64,000 bases of DNA from Alteromonas hispanica (GTDB lineage Bacteria; Pseudomonadota; Gammaproteobacteria; Enterobacterales; Alteromonadaceae): positions 62,001 to 126,000 of the forward strand of contig NZ_JAAAWP010000002.1 of NCBI RefSeq assembly GCF_010500915.1, given 5' to 3'. This document shows, in pieces, positions 29,168 to 39,342 of this stretch. Both the position numbers and the translations under genes were made by a program. Under the pieces are notes generated by a model that worked only from the letters and a program-made list of their open reading frames with translations, did no database searches and was not told the origin of the DNA. Within the stretch, counting starts at the first letter, position 1. Each line of letters starts with the position of its first letter.

Positions 29168-31678
29168 TCATACTCTAGTCTCAAAAATTTGATGAGGACG
29201 GCTATTGAGGGTATCTGGAATATGCCCGCGCTGAAAACTACTCTTTTCTACTTGTAATCCAAGTTCCTCCAAGCGTTTAGTGAGATAAGGCAATGTGTCG
29301 GCAACTCTTGCCAAGATAACTTCATTTGAGGCATATAAGTCGAGGGTAATTGTCTCTTTGTCTATTTTTGACTTGGCAAGTACTTGTCCAACAGTGCCTA
29401 TATCCAACTTCATGGTAACGTTCCACAGAGACTGCTGCCCTTTACTCTCTTGTTGTTCATGCTGCTTTTTAGGCTCGCGCTGAATGAGAAGCTCTGGTGG
29501 CGTATTATGTTGGGTGAGCGAGGGGAGTACATAGTAAAAACTATCTTGCCCTTGAATACGTGCGTCGGCTTGAGTCAATTTACTTTGCTGATGATTTGCC
29601 AGTAACGTTTTAAGCTGGCTGAGAATTTGCTGACGACTGTCTAATTGATGCAAATCTTGACTTACTTTGCTTGGCTGTGAGTTTCCACCCACACTTGCCA
29701 ACGTCTTAGAAACGATTGAATCAGGTGCATCGAGCTGTGCCTTTAAGCTGGGTTGTCGTTGCAATGCCCTGCCAGCTAACGCAAGTTGCACCAGTGCAAC
29801 GAGTCCTTGCACAAAGCTCGATACCGCAACCGGTGAAGCGAGTGCCGACGGCGTTGCCAAAAGTGCAGGGCTGCTTAATAAGTTTTGTATCCGTTGCGGC
29901 AGCGTTGACTCCGGTGTTGACACCTCATTCGGTGCTTTGCTCTTTCCGCTATCGTCTATCGCTTTTGTTCCTGTACCTACTTGCGTATTTGCCTCTTCTT
30001 TGAGGCCATTTAGGCGTTCAGCCCCTGTTGTTTGCTGTTTACTATTTGTATTTGAAAGTTGCTGTAAAAGGTTGTTTATCAGATTTACTGAAGCATTTCT
30101 TGCCTCAGATTTCAGTAATTGCGCAATGCTGCCTAAAGATGCCTTTCCACCATCAACTTCCTTATTCACAGAAATAGGTTTCTCGGCTTCGCTACTCGGA
30201 TAATTTGTTGAGGTTTGTAAAAGGTTTTGTTTTTGTTCTGCTTGATGCAGTTTAGATAATGCAGCGGGAGCAGTACCTACATCAAGACCTTTTATGTGCT
30301 GTATTAATCTTGATATTGCCGCAGACGGTGATTGTTTGTCCGCTATTGAAGCTTCAACTTGAGTTTTGGATAACGAGTTCGGATTCCCCTCAACAATGGA
30401 AATAAGCGAGGCTAATGCGGTGGTTGTATTTCCAGTTTGATTGAGGAGTACCCTGGAAAGTGCTTGAATAGCCTTATGCACCTCACTACCTTTGAGTACT
30501 TCTGGCGATGCTTTGAGATTGTCTAACTGTATTTTGCTGGGCGAAGTATATTGAAAGGAGGCATCTTGAGAAGCGGCAGTGCTACCGCTGTTATTTGCCT
30601 TGAACGATTCCGAGCCTATAAGTTGCGACACTGGAAGCTTCTTTATCTCAATATTGCGTATTTGTTCTTTTGCTAGAGGGGGCGTTGAAAGTGCGCTTTC
30701 CGGCATGGTAAATGTAGTTACCACATTGTTCCTAGCCGTATGTACAGTAAGCGTAGCGTTTGAACTGTTTTTAGCAGACAAAGACAACAAGCTGACGGTT
30801 TTTAATGTGTTGTTCCCCGCATCCAAAGGTGTGGGCATAAAAGCCTTTAATGCCGAGGGCGTCCTATCGTTTTGAGATATAGCCACAGCGCCCTGTTTGA
30901 GGGCGCTCTCAATGAATTGGCTTTGCATTTTTATATCTACATTTCCCAGTGATATGCCTTTTCCATTCTGCCCGCTAAGACCTGGCTGATTGGAAGATAC
31001 GCTAAGAGAAATATTACCGCTTTGCGTGCGACTCATGGCTAATGTCACATTTTTACCGACAAGGCTTTGAAATGACGATAATAACTTTGCGTCTAACTGC
31101 GTCGTTGGGAATTTAAGTGGCTTTTCGCCATTTACATTGAGCGAGATTTCTTTGTTGGTTACCGCAAATACCTGTGCTTTCAGTGATACAGCTGTGCCGT
31201 CCACGTTCTTTAAAGCCTCGGCAATGGCTTTGAAAAGTTGGCCTTGCTTATCAAATGGAATATTAATTTCTTGCGAAACAATGCCTGTTGAAGTTAAGGC
31301 CGCTTGTATCGATCGGGTTTGCGCTGAGTTAGCTTGAGCAGAACTAGTTTGAACCGAGCCCAGAGAAAGTAACTGAATTTGCTGTGACGAGTGAAAAGAT
31401 AGCCCGTTTGGTAAGCGTATGTTTGCATTTAATTGAGGTGAATTAATGGCAAGAATATTTTCAGGTAGTTTAGCAATCACGACTTTAGCTGCGTTATCTA
31501 GAGCAGCCGCTTGCGTAAGCGCTTTACTTTGCGCTGGATTCAACACTGCACTTGGTGCTGTGCTAGTGGTCCTATTCTGAACCTCGTTTGGCGAAGCGCT
31601 CCGTGTAGCATCTTGCACAGAAGCTTTCGAGGCGCTTTGCATAATGTTGGCAAGGATGTTGGAGAGTTGCTGCGTCAT
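29168..31678 (-). CDS. FliK-like hook-length control domain protein
   Basis: 836 residues, long for FliK. Most of it (about 1-690) is low-complexity, rich in Ser, Gln, Asn, Ala and Thr, as in ruler proteins. The conserved C-terminal domain (about 745-830) has LWNVTMKLDIGTVGQVLAKS, then LDLYASNEVILARVADTLPY and LTKRLEELGLQVE, typical of Flg_hook. Paired with the FlhB-like gene and divergent from ccmA; no other flagellar genes are in the window, so this is a stand-alone pair. Confidence 0.82.
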   Translation of the reverse strand: MTQQLSNILANIMQSASKASVQDATRSASPNEVQNRTTSTAPSAVLNPAQSKALTQAAALDNAAKVVIAKLPENILAINSPQLNANIRLPNGLSFHSSQQIQLLSLGSVQTSSAQANSAQTRSIQAALTSTGIVSQEINIPFDKQGQLFKAIAEALKNVDGTAVSLKAQVFAVTNKEISLNVNGEKPLKFPTTQLDAKLLSSFQSLVGKNVTLAMSRTQSGNISLSVSSNQPGLSGQNGKGISLGNVDIKMQSQFIESALKQGAVAISQNDRTPSALKAFMPTPLDAGNNTLKTVSLLSLSAKNSSNATLTVHTARNNVVTTFTMPESALSTPPLAKEQIRNIEIKKLPVSQLIGSESFKANNSGSTAASQDASFQYTSPSKIQLDNLKASPEVLKGSEVHKAIQALSRVLLNQTGNTTTALASLISIVEGNPNSLSKTQVEASIADKQSPSAAISRLIQHIKGLDVGTAPAALSKLHQAEQKQNLLQTSTNYPSSEAEKPISVNKEVDGGKASLGSIAQLLKSEARNASVNLINNLLQQLSNTNSKQQTTGAERLNGLKEEANTQVGTGTKAIDDSGKSKAPNEVSTPESTLPQRIQNLLSSPALLATPSALASPVAVSSFVQGLVALVQLALAGRALQRQPSLKAQLDAPDSIVSKTLASVGGNSQPSKVSQDLHQLDSRQQILSQLKTLLANHQQSKLTQADARIQGQDSFYYVLPSLTQHNTPPELLIQREPKKQHEQQESKGQQSLWNVTMKLDIGTVGQVLAKSKIDKETITLDLYASNEVILARVADTLPYLTKRLEELGLQVEKSSFQRGHIPDTLNSRPHQIFETRV

Positions 31679-32013
31679 AGTTGAGCTATCGGCCTAAAGG
31701 TCGTTTTCCTTAGTGATATTAAAGCAGGCCTTTAGTTTTTTAGATATCTTTTGCGATGAGTTTGTTGATGATTTTAGCTACGACTTTAGCTATGTATTTA
31801 TCCACCTCACGCCCTAGGTATATCTGTTCACTTTTATCTGCCTAAATGCACAGGTGAAACCTATATTTAGTGGGCTAAGGCCTTAATTTTTTATTAGAAA
31901 TACCTTTGAAGTAAATCATATTTAATTGATATTCGCGACTGCGAAAAAGTCATCCTGTGATAAACTATGGCCATTTTTTAAAGATCTATTTTGTGACTAA
32001 GGCTGGCTTAGTA
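31679..32013. other. Divergent region between fliK-like gene and ccmA
   Basis: About 330 nt, AT-rich, holding promoters for both directions. Nothing else recognised. Confidence 0.45.
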
Positions 32014-32637
32014 GTGCTAGAAGCATGTGAAATAACTTGCATCAAAAGAGATAGAACCTTGTTCGAGGGCATTTCTCTGTCGGTAGATGCCGGAGATCTT
32101 CTTTACTTACGAGGGCCAAATGGTGCGGGTAAGACAAGTTTGCTGCGAATTTTAACAGGACTGAGTGCACCTGACTCGGGGACTGTACGATTTAATTCTG
32201 TAGACATTGCCGTAAATGCATCTGCGTATTTGTCAAACTTGGTGTATTTAGGCCACAAAAGCGGTACAAACGGCAGCCTGTCTGCCATAGATAATTTGAA
32301 GTTCTGGCTTGCGCAACATAGTGCAAATGCAGATGACGATGCACTTTATGAAACGTTAGCGCGCATCGGGCTGGTAGGGCTTGAAGATGTTCCTGTGCGT
32401 TATCTATCAGCAGGACAGCAACGTCGAGTTGCACTTTCTCGATTGTGGTTAAAAAAAGCGAGTGTGTGGGTTTTAGATGAGCCTTTTACTGCCCTCGATA
32501 CAAAAGGCGTAGCACTGCTTGAGCAATTTATGAAACATCATGTTGAAAACGGTGGGGTTGTTATAACGACCTCTCACCAAGCTTTGTCTGAAGAAGCGGG
32601 CAGGTACAGAGTATTCGATTTGGAGTATCGATTTTAA
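32014..32637 (+). CDS. ccmA: Heme exporter ATP-binding protein CcmA
   Basis: ATPase of the CcmABCD complex that releases holo-CcmE. Walker [15 protein letters not shown], signature YLSAGQQRRVALSRL, Walker B VWVLDEPFTALD. The start is uncertain: GTG 32014 (VLEACEITC aligns with the E. coli MLEARELLC start), with upstream in-frame GTGs at 31993 and 31957 as alternatives and no ATG. Overlaps ccmB by one base. Confidence 0.93.
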   Translation: MLEACEITCIKRDRTLFEGISLSVDAGDLLYLRGPNGAGKTSLLRILTGLSAPDSGTVRFNSVDIAVNASAYLSNLVYLGHKSGTNGSLSAIDNLKFWLAQHSANADDDALYETLARIGLVGLEDVPVRYLSAGQQRRVALSRLWLKKASVWVLDEPFTALDTKGVALLEQFMKHHVENGGVVITTSHQALSEEAGRYRVFDLEYRF

Positions 32638-33302
32638 TGTCGTTATACCAAGGCATTTTTGTCAGAGATATGCACATAGCGTTTAAGCAAAAAGCGGAGC
32701 TGGTTCAGCCGATCATGTTTTTGCTGATGGTAGTTACTTTGTTTCCACTAGGGGTTAGCCCATCGCCAGATACGTTACAGAGGATTGGTCCTGGAGTACT
32801 GTGGATTGCTGCGATTTTGTCTTCGCTCATGGCAATGGAGCGTATGTTCCGCGATGATTTTCAAGATGGCACCATGGAGCAATATGTGCTTTCTGGTATG
32901 TCTTTGGCTGGCATTAGCGCAGTGAAAGTATGTGCACACTGGTTAGTGAGCTTTGTTCCTATGCTTGTGCTCTCACCTCTATTGGCGATGTTTTTAAATT
33001 TAACATTTGATATGTATGTGGCGCTTATTATTACTTTGTTACTAGGCACGCCTTTGCTGTCATTCATTGGCGCCATTGCGGTTGGTTTAACAGTGGGACT
33101 GCAGAAAGGTGGGGTATTGTTGGCTCTGTTGCTAATTCCCGTTTTTATTCCGTTACTAATTTTTGCCACATCTGCTGTGGATTCTGCCGCACTGCAATTA
33201 CCTTATTACCCGCAAATTGCTATTATTGCCGCCATGCTATTGCTCTCGGCTGCAATAGCGCCTTTTGCGATAGCGTATTCTTTAAAAGTGAGTCAAAACT
33301 GA
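32637..33302 (+). CDS. ccmB: Heme exporter protein CcmB
   Basis: 221 residues, six membrane segments. Starts in TAATG overlap with ccmA. Motifs MERMFRDDFQDGTMEQYVLSG and LLGTPLLSFIGAIAVGLTVG match CcmB. Membrane partner of CcmA in cytochrome c maturation. Confidence 0.95.
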   Translation: MSLYQGIFVRDMHIAFKQKAELVQPIMFLLMVVTLFPLGVSPSPDTLQRIGPGVLWIAAILSSLMAMERMFRDDFQDGTMEQYVLSGMSLAGISAVKVCAHWLVSFVPMLVLSPLLAMFLNLTFDMYVALIITLLLGTPLLSFIGAIAVGLTVGLQKGGVLLALLLIPVFIPLLIFATSAVDSAALQLPYYPQIAIIAAMLLLSAAIAPFAIAYSLKVSQN

Positions 33303-34054
33303 TGTGGAAGTGGTTACATCCTTACGCAAAAACTGAGCGAGCTTATCAGCTTTGCATAACGTTACAGCCTTGGTTTTGGGCTGGTGCGTGTATTTGTCTT
33401 GTTGTTGGAACTGTATGGGGGCTTGCTTTCGCTCCGCAAGACTATCAGCAGGGTGATTCCTTTCGTATTATTTATATCCACGTGCCAAGCGCTATTTTGT
33501 CCATGGGCACGTATGTAGCTATGGCGGTGGCCGCGCTTGTAGGTATGGTATGGCAGTGGCGTACCGCATATATGACTATGATAGCCATGGCCCCTATTGG
33601 CGCTGTAATGACGTTTGTCGCACTTTTTACTGGAGCTGCGTGGGGTAAACCTATGTGGGGCGCTTGGTGGGTGTGGGATGCTCGATTGACTTCCGAACTA
33701 ATTTTATTGTTTTTGTATGTTGGCGTAATTGCTTTGTATGGCGCGTTTGAGGACAAACAGCAGGCTGGCAAGGCCGCAGGTGTCATGGCGTTGGTGGGCG
33801 TTGTCAATATCCCTATTATTCATTATTCCGTTGAATGGTGGAATACGCTTCACCAGGGAGCGACGATAAGTAAATTTGATAACCCATCCATAGCACCGGA
33901 AATGCTTTGGCCGCTACTTATTAACTTATTGGGCTTTGCTCTTTTTATAGGTGCAGTAACAACAATTCGATTACGCAATGAAATTGTATTGCGAGAACTA
34001 CACCGTCCTTGGGTACAAGCGCTCGCTCAACAGCGATTAGAAAAGGAGGCTTAA
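33302..34054 (+). CDS. ccmC: Heme handling protein CcmC
   Basis: 250 residues, six membrane segments. The tryptophan-rich heme motif is WGKPMWGAWWVWDARLTSEL, with flanking conserved histidines in YIHVPSAI and IIHYSVEWWNTLHQGA. CcmC loads heme onto CcmE. TGATG overlap with ccmB. Confidence 0.97.
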   Translation: MWKWLHPYAKTERAYQLCITLQPWFWAGACICLVVGTVWGLAFAPQDYQQGDSFRIIYIHVPSAILSMGTYVAMAVAALVGMVWQWRTAYMTMIAMAPIGAVMTFVALFTGAAWGKPMWGAWWVWDARLTSELILLFLYVGVIALYGAFEDKQQAGKAAGVMALVGVVNIPIIHYSVEWWNTLHQGATISKFDNPSIAPEMLWPLLINLLGFALFIGAVTTIRLRNEIVLRELHRPWVQALAQQRLEKEA

Positions 34055-34056
34055 AA

Positions 34057-34269
34057 ATGCAGTTTGACTCCTTTGCTAGCTTTATCGCCATGGGCGGCTA
34101 CGCGTTTTACGTCTGGATATCGTTTTTTATTACCTTTGGAGCTATGGCCGTGATTGCGGTGCAAAGCTACCTCAAACAAAAAACACTGCTTAGAGCAGTG
34201 ATCAAAGAGCGAGAGCGCAGAGCGCGTATTCAAAGAGCGCATAAAAGCGCGCAGAATAAAATCGACTAA
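34057..34269 (+). CDS. ccmD: Heme exporter protein CcmD
   Basis: 70 residues from ATG 34057, preceded by AAAAGGAGG. One membrane segment (about 13-37; YAFYVWISFFITFGAMAV), then a basic cytoplasmic tail. Small stabilising subunit needed to release holo-CcmE from CcmABC. Confidence 0.92.
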   Translation: MQFDSFASFIAMGGYAFYVWISFFITFGAMAVIAVQSYLKQKTLLRAVIKERERRARIQRAHKSAQNKID

Positions 34270-34343
34270 GTCAGTAGCGTCGACGAGACGCGGATTGTGA
34301 TTAATATTTTTCCATTTTCTATATATCGAAGTGAGATAGTTGC

Positions 34344-34865
34344 ATGAACCCAAGACGTAAGCAGCGTTTAGCTGTAGTCGCTACAATCGGCCTTTTAGTT
34401 GCCAGTGCAATTGGGCTGATGCTTTACGCATTGAATGACAGTATCGACCTGTTTTACACACCAAGCGAAATCATTGAGGGTAAAAACGGACAAAAACCAC
34501 AGGTAGGTCAGCGCCTACGGATAGGCGGAATGGTAGTGCCAGGTAGCGTAAGTCGCGACCCCGAAAGCCTTGCCGTAAGTTTCGATTTGGTAGATACAGG
34601 GCCAACTGTTACGGTGACATTTACGGGCATTTTGCCGGATCTGTTTCGTGAGGGTCAGGGAATTGTTGCTACAGGTGTACTCACTGAAAAAAGACAGATT
34701 AACGCCCAAGAAGTCCTCGCTAAACACGATGAAGAATATATGCCGCCGGAATTGGCTGAAAAAATGAAAGGGATTAAACACGTTAAGCCAACTGAGAGCT
34801 TAGGCTATAACTCGGCGACCAATGAGGCTAGCAGTTCGGCAGGTAAAAACGGAGGGCTGTATTAA
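34344..34865 (+). CDS. ccmE: Heme chaperone CcmE
   Basis: 173 residues. N-terminal membrane anchor, then a periplasmic OB-fold domain. The covalent heme-binding histidine is H128 in [13 protein letters not shown], with Y132 the conserved axial tyrosine. Shuttles heme from CcmC to CcmF. Overlaps ccmF by one base. Confidence 0.97.
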   Translation: MNPRRKQRLAVVATIGLLVASAIGLMLYALNDSIDLFYTPSEIIEGKNGQKPQVGQRLRIGGMVVPGSVSRDPESLAVSFDLVDTGPTVTVTFTGILPDLFREGQGIVATGVLTEKRQINAQEVLAKHDEEYMPPELAEKMKGIKHVKPTESLGYNSATNEASSSAGKNGGLY

Positions 34866-36931
34866 TGATCCCTGAAATTGGTAACATTGCCCTGACATTA
34901 GCCTTAGTACTGTCTATTTTATTGGCTGTATATCCGCTATGGGGAGCTCATCGTCAGCATGAAACTCTTATGGCAACAGCGAAACCTCTGGCCATCGGGC
35001 TCTTTGTTTTTACACTTATTGCCTATGTGTGTTTAACGTACGCATTTGTTACCGATGACTTCAGCGTGGCCTACGTTGCACAGCATTCAAACAGCAAGCT
35101 GCCTATATATTACAAAATTACCGCTGTGTGGGGAGGCCATGAAGGCTCATTTTTATTATGGGTGCTAATGCTTTCTTTATGGACGGTAGCTGTAGCCATT
35201 TTTAGCCGAGGGATCCCTTTGGCGATGGTCGCACGAGTTCTTTCTGTGCTGGGAATGATCGGCATTGGGTTTTATTTGTTTATGCTGCTGACATCAAATC
35301 CCTTTGACAGCATGCTGCCATTTTTCCCTGTTGATGGGCGGGATTTGAATCCGCTGCTGCAAGACTTTGGCATGATCATTCACCCTCCAATGCTTTACAT
35401 GGGCTACGTTGGGTTTTCGGTGGCGTTTGCATTTGCTATATCAGCGCTAATATCAGGGCAGTTAGATTCAACCTGGGCCAGGTGGTCTCGGCCATGGGTT
35501 ATCGCGGCTTGGGCATTTCTTACCGTAGGTATTGCCCTTGGTAGCTGGTGGGCCTATTACGAACTTGGCTGGGGAGGCTGGTGGTTTTGGGACCCGGTAG
35601 AAAATGCCTCATTCATGCCTTGGCTGGTAGGAACGGCACTAATGCACTCTCTTGCTGTAACTGAAAAGCGAAAAGCATTTAAATCATGGACAGTGTTGCT
35701 CGCGATAGCAGCTTTTAGCATGAGTTTACTGGGAACCTTCTTAGTGCGTTCTGGGGTGATTGTATCGGTGCATTCTTTTGCCAGCGATCCTACTCGAGGG
35801 CTATTTATCTTGGGGATCCTTATTGTGCTCAGTGGCTTTGGTTTATTAATGTATGCCATGCGAGCTGCGTCACTTAAAAGTCCGGGCCGATACCAAGCGT
35901 TTTCGCGCGAAGTATTGCTCATGGGGAACAATGTCTTCTTGTGCGCCGCTACCCTTGTTGTGCTGCTAGGGACATTATTTCCTCTAGTTCACAAAGAGTT
36001 AGGTTTAGGTAGCATTTCCGTTGGAGCGCCGTTTTTCAACCAAATGTTTACACTTCTGATTGTACCTTTTGTACTTATGCTTGGCCTTGGGCCATTAACT
36101 CGATGGAAGCATCAAAAGGCAGGTGATTTAAAGAAACAGCTTCTCATTTCATCAGGTATTGCGTTAAGCGCTGGCGTGCTTGTGAATTTTGCCTATGACA
36201 CGCCAACTTATATGGGCGTGCTCGGAATGGTGCTGGTATTTTGGATATTGGTTATGACAGTGCAAGAGGTTATTCAAAGGGTGTCGTCTATGCCCAATGA
36301 GAGTGGCACACTTCACTCACTTAAGAAATTAACACCCAGCCACTGGGGCATGGTGTTAGGCCATGTTGGCTTTGCTATTTCTATTATTGGTATAACGCTT
36401 GTGTCTAATTATGAGCTAGAGCGGGATATCAGGATGGACGTGGGTGAAACAGTAAGTTTAGGTGGTTACGACTTCACCTTTACTGATGTTAAGCGCGCGG
36501 ATGGTCCAAACTACAATGCCGATGCAGGAGTTTTTGACGTTTATAAGAATGGCGAAAAAGTGGTAAGGCTAGAGCCAGAGAAACGACTTTATACCGTTCA
36601 GCGTATGCCAATGACGGAAGCAGCAATTCATTCTACGATAACACGAGATGTGTTTATCGCTATGGGAGAACCTCTTGATAATGGTGCCTGGGCAATTCGA
36701 ATTTACATTAAGCCTTTTGTTATCTGGCTATGGGCAGGCGCGGTCGTGATGGCGTTAGGTGGTGTTTTTTCTATTAGCGATAAACGCTATAGGATCGCAA
36801 AAGTGCAAAAGGTTAAAAACGCGCTGAAAAATGTAAAAGTGTCTAGTGCGGGTACTTCGCACTCATCGGCATCTTCACACAACGCTGCTACTAATACGCC
36901 TGCTAATGAGACAAGTGGTGGGCCTTTATGA
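34865..36931 (+). CDS. ccmF: Cytochrome c heme lyase subunit CcmF
   Basis: 688 residues, about 14-15 membrane segments. The tryptophan-rich heme motif is GWGGWWFWDPVENASFMPW. Works with CcmH/CcmI to attach heme to apocytochromes. Overlaps ccmG by 4 nt (ATGA). Confidence 0.97.
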   Translation: MIPEIGNIALTLALVLSILLAVYPLWGAHRQHETLMATAKPLAIGLFVFTLIAYVCLTYAFVTDDFSVAYVAQHSNSKLPIYYKITAVWGGHEGSFLLWVLMLSLWTVAVAIFSRGIPLAMVARVLSVLGMIGIGFYLFMLLTSNPFDSMLPFFPVDGRDLNPLLQDFGMIIHPPMLYMGYVGFSVAFAFAISALISGQLDSTWARWSRPWVIAAWAFLTVGIALGSWWAYYELGWGGWWFWDPVENASFMPWLVGTALMHSLAVTEKRKAFKSWTVLLAIAAFSMSLLGTFLVRSGVIVSVHSFASDPTRGLFILGILIVLSGFGLLMYAMRAASLKSPGRYQAFSREVLLMGNNVFLCAATLVVLLGTLFPLVHKELGLGSISVGAPFFNQMFTLLIVPFVLMLGLGPLTRWKHQKAGDLKKQLLISSGIALSAGVLVNFAYDTPTYMGVLGMVLVFWILVMTVQEVIQRVSSMPNESGTLHSLKKLTPSHWGMVLGHVGFAISIIGITLVSNYELERDIRMDVGETVSLGGYDFTFTDVKRADGPNYNADAGVFDVYKNGEKVVRLEPEKRLYTVQRMPMTEAAIHSTITRDVFIAMGEPLDNGAWAIRIYIKPFVIWLWAGAVVMALGGVFSISDKRYRIAKVQKVKNALKNVKVSSAGTSHSSASSHNAATNTPANETSGGPL

Positions 36932-37599
36932 AAAATGCCCGTTTAGTTGTAATACCGCTCGTACTATTTTTGCTTTTGGTTGTGTTTCTATTCAAAGGAT
37001 TATTTTCAGATCCAAGAGAGCTTGATTCACAAGTACAAGACAAAATGCTGCCTGAGTTTTCGTTACCGGATTTGATGCAGCCTGATGTTATCTACACTCC
37101 CGATAGTCTTAAAGGTAAGGTGACGCTGTTAAATGTATGGGGCGTTTGGTGCGTTACGTGTGCCGTGGAGATGCCTTATCTTACTCAATTAAAAAATGAG
37201 CAGGGTGTTCACATAGTCGGGTTGTATTTCGATCAAGATTTAGACCCCGACTTTGGAACTAAAACTTTAAATCGTGTTCAACAAGAAGTCACATCGATGT
37301 TGAGTCGCTATGGTAACCCCTATGCATTTAATATATTTGATGTTTATCGTGATACATCATTGGATTTAGGCGTAACAGGGGCGCCTGAGCACTTTGTTAT
37401 CGATACAAATGGCGTAATTCGCATGCATCATATCGGCGATATAAATGAACGCGTTTGGCGCAACAAAGTGGGGCCGCTTTACAATAAACTGGTCGCTGAA
37501 GCGTCTACTGCTGGGCTTAAAACGGGCACTGAAAAAAGTGCAAGCGCCGATAATGGCATTGATGCCTCTTTGAATAGCACAAGGGATGCGGTGAAATAA
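36928..37599 (+). CDS. ccmG: Thiol:disulfide interchange protein CcmG/DsbE
   Basis: 223 residues. N-terminal anchor (about 6-24), thioredoxin fold with active site WGVWCVTCAVEMPYL (Cys75, Cys78) and the cis-Pro region TGAPEHFVID. Keeps the apocytochrome CXXCH reduced. A low-complexity tail of about 30 residues extends past the family's usual end. Overlaps both neighbours. Confidence 0.95.
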   Translation: MKNARLVVIPLVLFLLLVVFLFKGLFSDPRELDSQVQDKMLPEFSLPDLMQPDVIYTPDSLKGKVTLLNVWGVWCVTCAVEMPYLTQLKNEQGVHIVGLYFDQDLDPDFGTKTLNRVQQEVTSMLSRYGNPYAFNIFDVYRDTSLDLGVTGAPEHFVIDTNGVIRMHHIGDINERVWRNKVGPLYNKLVAEASTAGLKTGTEKSASADNGIDASLNSTRDAVK

Positions 37600-38063
37600 T
37601 GAAGCACTTTTTTATCACGGCGCTAAAAATCATCGCGGTGGGAGTTTTTTTACTCACTGGAAAAGCTTACTCAGCACAGGACAATTTTTCCTTCGATACG
37701 CCAGAGCAGCGCGCTGTTTTTCTTGAGCTCACCGCAGAGCTTCGTTGCCCAATGTGTCAAAACCAAAATATTGCTGATAGCGACGCCATGATTGCACACG
37801 ATATGCGGCGCAAAGTGTATAGCCTTCTAAAGCAGGGTAAGACTGAAGCTGAGGTCATTGATTATATGAAGGCGCGGTATGGTGATTTCGTTCATTATAA
37901 GCCCCCCGTTACTATTGCTACCCTATGGTTGTGGGCAATTCCAGTACTTTTTGTGTTTATAGCCATGCTATTTATTGTTAAGCGAAAATCAAATCAACCG
38001 CCACAAGATATGGCAGCAAAATTAGCGAAAGCCGATGAAATGTTGGAGCAAGATAAAGAATGA
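37599..38063 (+). CDS. ccmH: Cytochrome c-type biogenesis protein CcmH
   Basis: 154 residues. Signal peptide, redox motif LRCPMCQNQNIADSDA (Cys50, Cys53), and a C-terminal membrane segment. Part of the heme lyase that binds reduced apocytochrome. Overlaps ccmI by 4 nt. Confidence 0.96.
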   Translation: MKHFFITALKIIAVGVFLLTGKAYSAQDNFSFDTPEQRAVFLELTAELRCPMCQNQNIADSDAMIAHDMRRKVYSLLKQGKTEAEVIDYMKARYGDFVHYKPPVTIATLWLWAIPVLFVFIAMLFIVKRKSNQPPQDMAAKLAKADEMLEQDKE

Positions 38064-39340
38064 GTTGGGCTGAGTTTTATTTAATAGTTTCTGGGCTGAT
38101 TACGCTTGTTCTTTTAATTGTTGCCTTTCCATTTTTACGCAACAAAAAACACGCAAAGCAAGATAGCTTAAGTAATACGCAAATTATTAGGCAACGCCTT
38201 GTTGAACTGGAGCGGGAAGTTAAAGAAGGGCTAATAAGCGAAATAGATAAGCGCCAAGCAGTTGATGAACTCAAAGTAGCGCTAGTCGACGAAAGCGCAT
38301 TTGAATCGAAAAAAACAGGAACGGCCCCTCTTGTATTGTTGGTGGGTGGTGTTATTGCGCTTATTTGCGGTGGTGTTGTCTACTCTCAAGTTAATCAAAT
38401 GTCACAAGTAAAGCGCTCTACAGATGCCATTGCTGCTCTTCCTCAACTAAGCGAGCAGTTGGCTACTGGCAATGCCAACAACCTGACTCAACAAGATATT
38501 GCTGATTTAGCATTAGCTATTCGTCAGCGGCTTCGTGAAGACCCTCAGGACGATACCGGGTGGATGTATTTGGGAAGACTTCTGCTTAGTATTGGTCAAG
38601 AAGTACAGGCAATTGAAGCTATCGATAAAGCGACCAAGCTGGCTCCTAAAAATAGCGCACACAAAGTCACACTCGCACAGGCGCTTATGACAACTGGAGA
38701 TGTGAATAATCTTCAACGGGCGCAGTCTATACTCAGCGGCCTACTAGCAAATACCCCCGGTAATGATAATTTAGCATTAATGATGGCGGTGGTATCAGCT
38801 CAAGTAGGTGATGTAGAACAAACCAAGCGTTATTACGAGCAGGTGAAAGATAAGCTTCCTGCCGATAGCGACATGACGAAGCGATTGACATCACGCATAG
38901 ACGAACTAGAGGGGCGAGCAAACGAAGTTGCCAAACTGAGTGATGCCAGTTCAAACACTGAAGCTTCTACTGTATCTGAACAGGTAAGCGAGACCGGCTT
39001 CTTAATTAACATCGAACTATCTGAGGCGGCAAAGCAAGCAGCTCCAAAGGAAGGTTTTCTTATTGTATTTGCTCAGGATGCTTTATCTGAAAATAGAATG
39101 CCCGCTGCCGTAGTGAAAATGCCGATAGGCACACTGCCTACATCAGTTACTTTGACCAATAAAAATGCAATGATGCCTCAATACAATATTACTTCTCTCT
39201 CACAGGTCAATGTTACCGCAAGACTCTCTATCGATGGCGATGTGTCTGTCTCAGAAGGCGAGTGGCAGGGTAGTGCATCAGCGCAGGTATTAGAAGGGCA
39301 GACGCCTGAGTTAACAGTTATCATAAATAAGGAATTGTAG
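38060..39340 (+). CDS. ccmI: Cytochrome c biogenesis protein CcmI
   Basis: 426 residues. An N-terminal membrane segment, a second at about 88-108, TPR-like repeats (DDTGWMYLGRLLLSIGQEVQ and following) and a C-terminal beta-rich domain (about 320-425). CcmI holds apocytochrome c C-termini for CcmFH. Last ccm gene; mlaA starts 2 nt later, so co-transcription is likely. Confidence 0.92.
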   Translation: MSWAEFYLIVSGLITLVLLIVAFPFLRNKKHAKQDSLSNTQIIRQRLVELEREVKEGLISEIDKRQAVDELKVALVDESAFESKKTGTAPLVLLVGGVIALICGGVVYSQVNQMSQVKRSTDAIAALPQLSEQLATGNANNLTQQDIADLALAIRQRLREDPQDDTGWMYLGRLLLSIGQEVQAIEAIDKATKLAPKNSAHKVTLAQALMTTGDVNNLQRAQSILSGLLANTPGNDNLALMMAVVSAQVGDVEQTKRYYEQVKDKLPADSDMTKRLTSRIDELEGRANEVAKLSDASSNTEASTVSEQVSETGFLINIELSEAAKQAAPKEGFLIVFAQDALSENRMPAAVVKMPIGTLPTSVTLTNKNAMMPQYNITSLSQVNVTARLSIDGDVSVSEGEWQGSASAQVLEGQTPELTVIINKEL

Positions 39341-39342
39341 TA

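Noticed and set aside
29295-31337. Several plus-strand ORFs opposite the FliK-like gene
   Set aside because: Low-complexity complement of a Ser/Gln/Thr-rich protein; no ribosome sites or family features.
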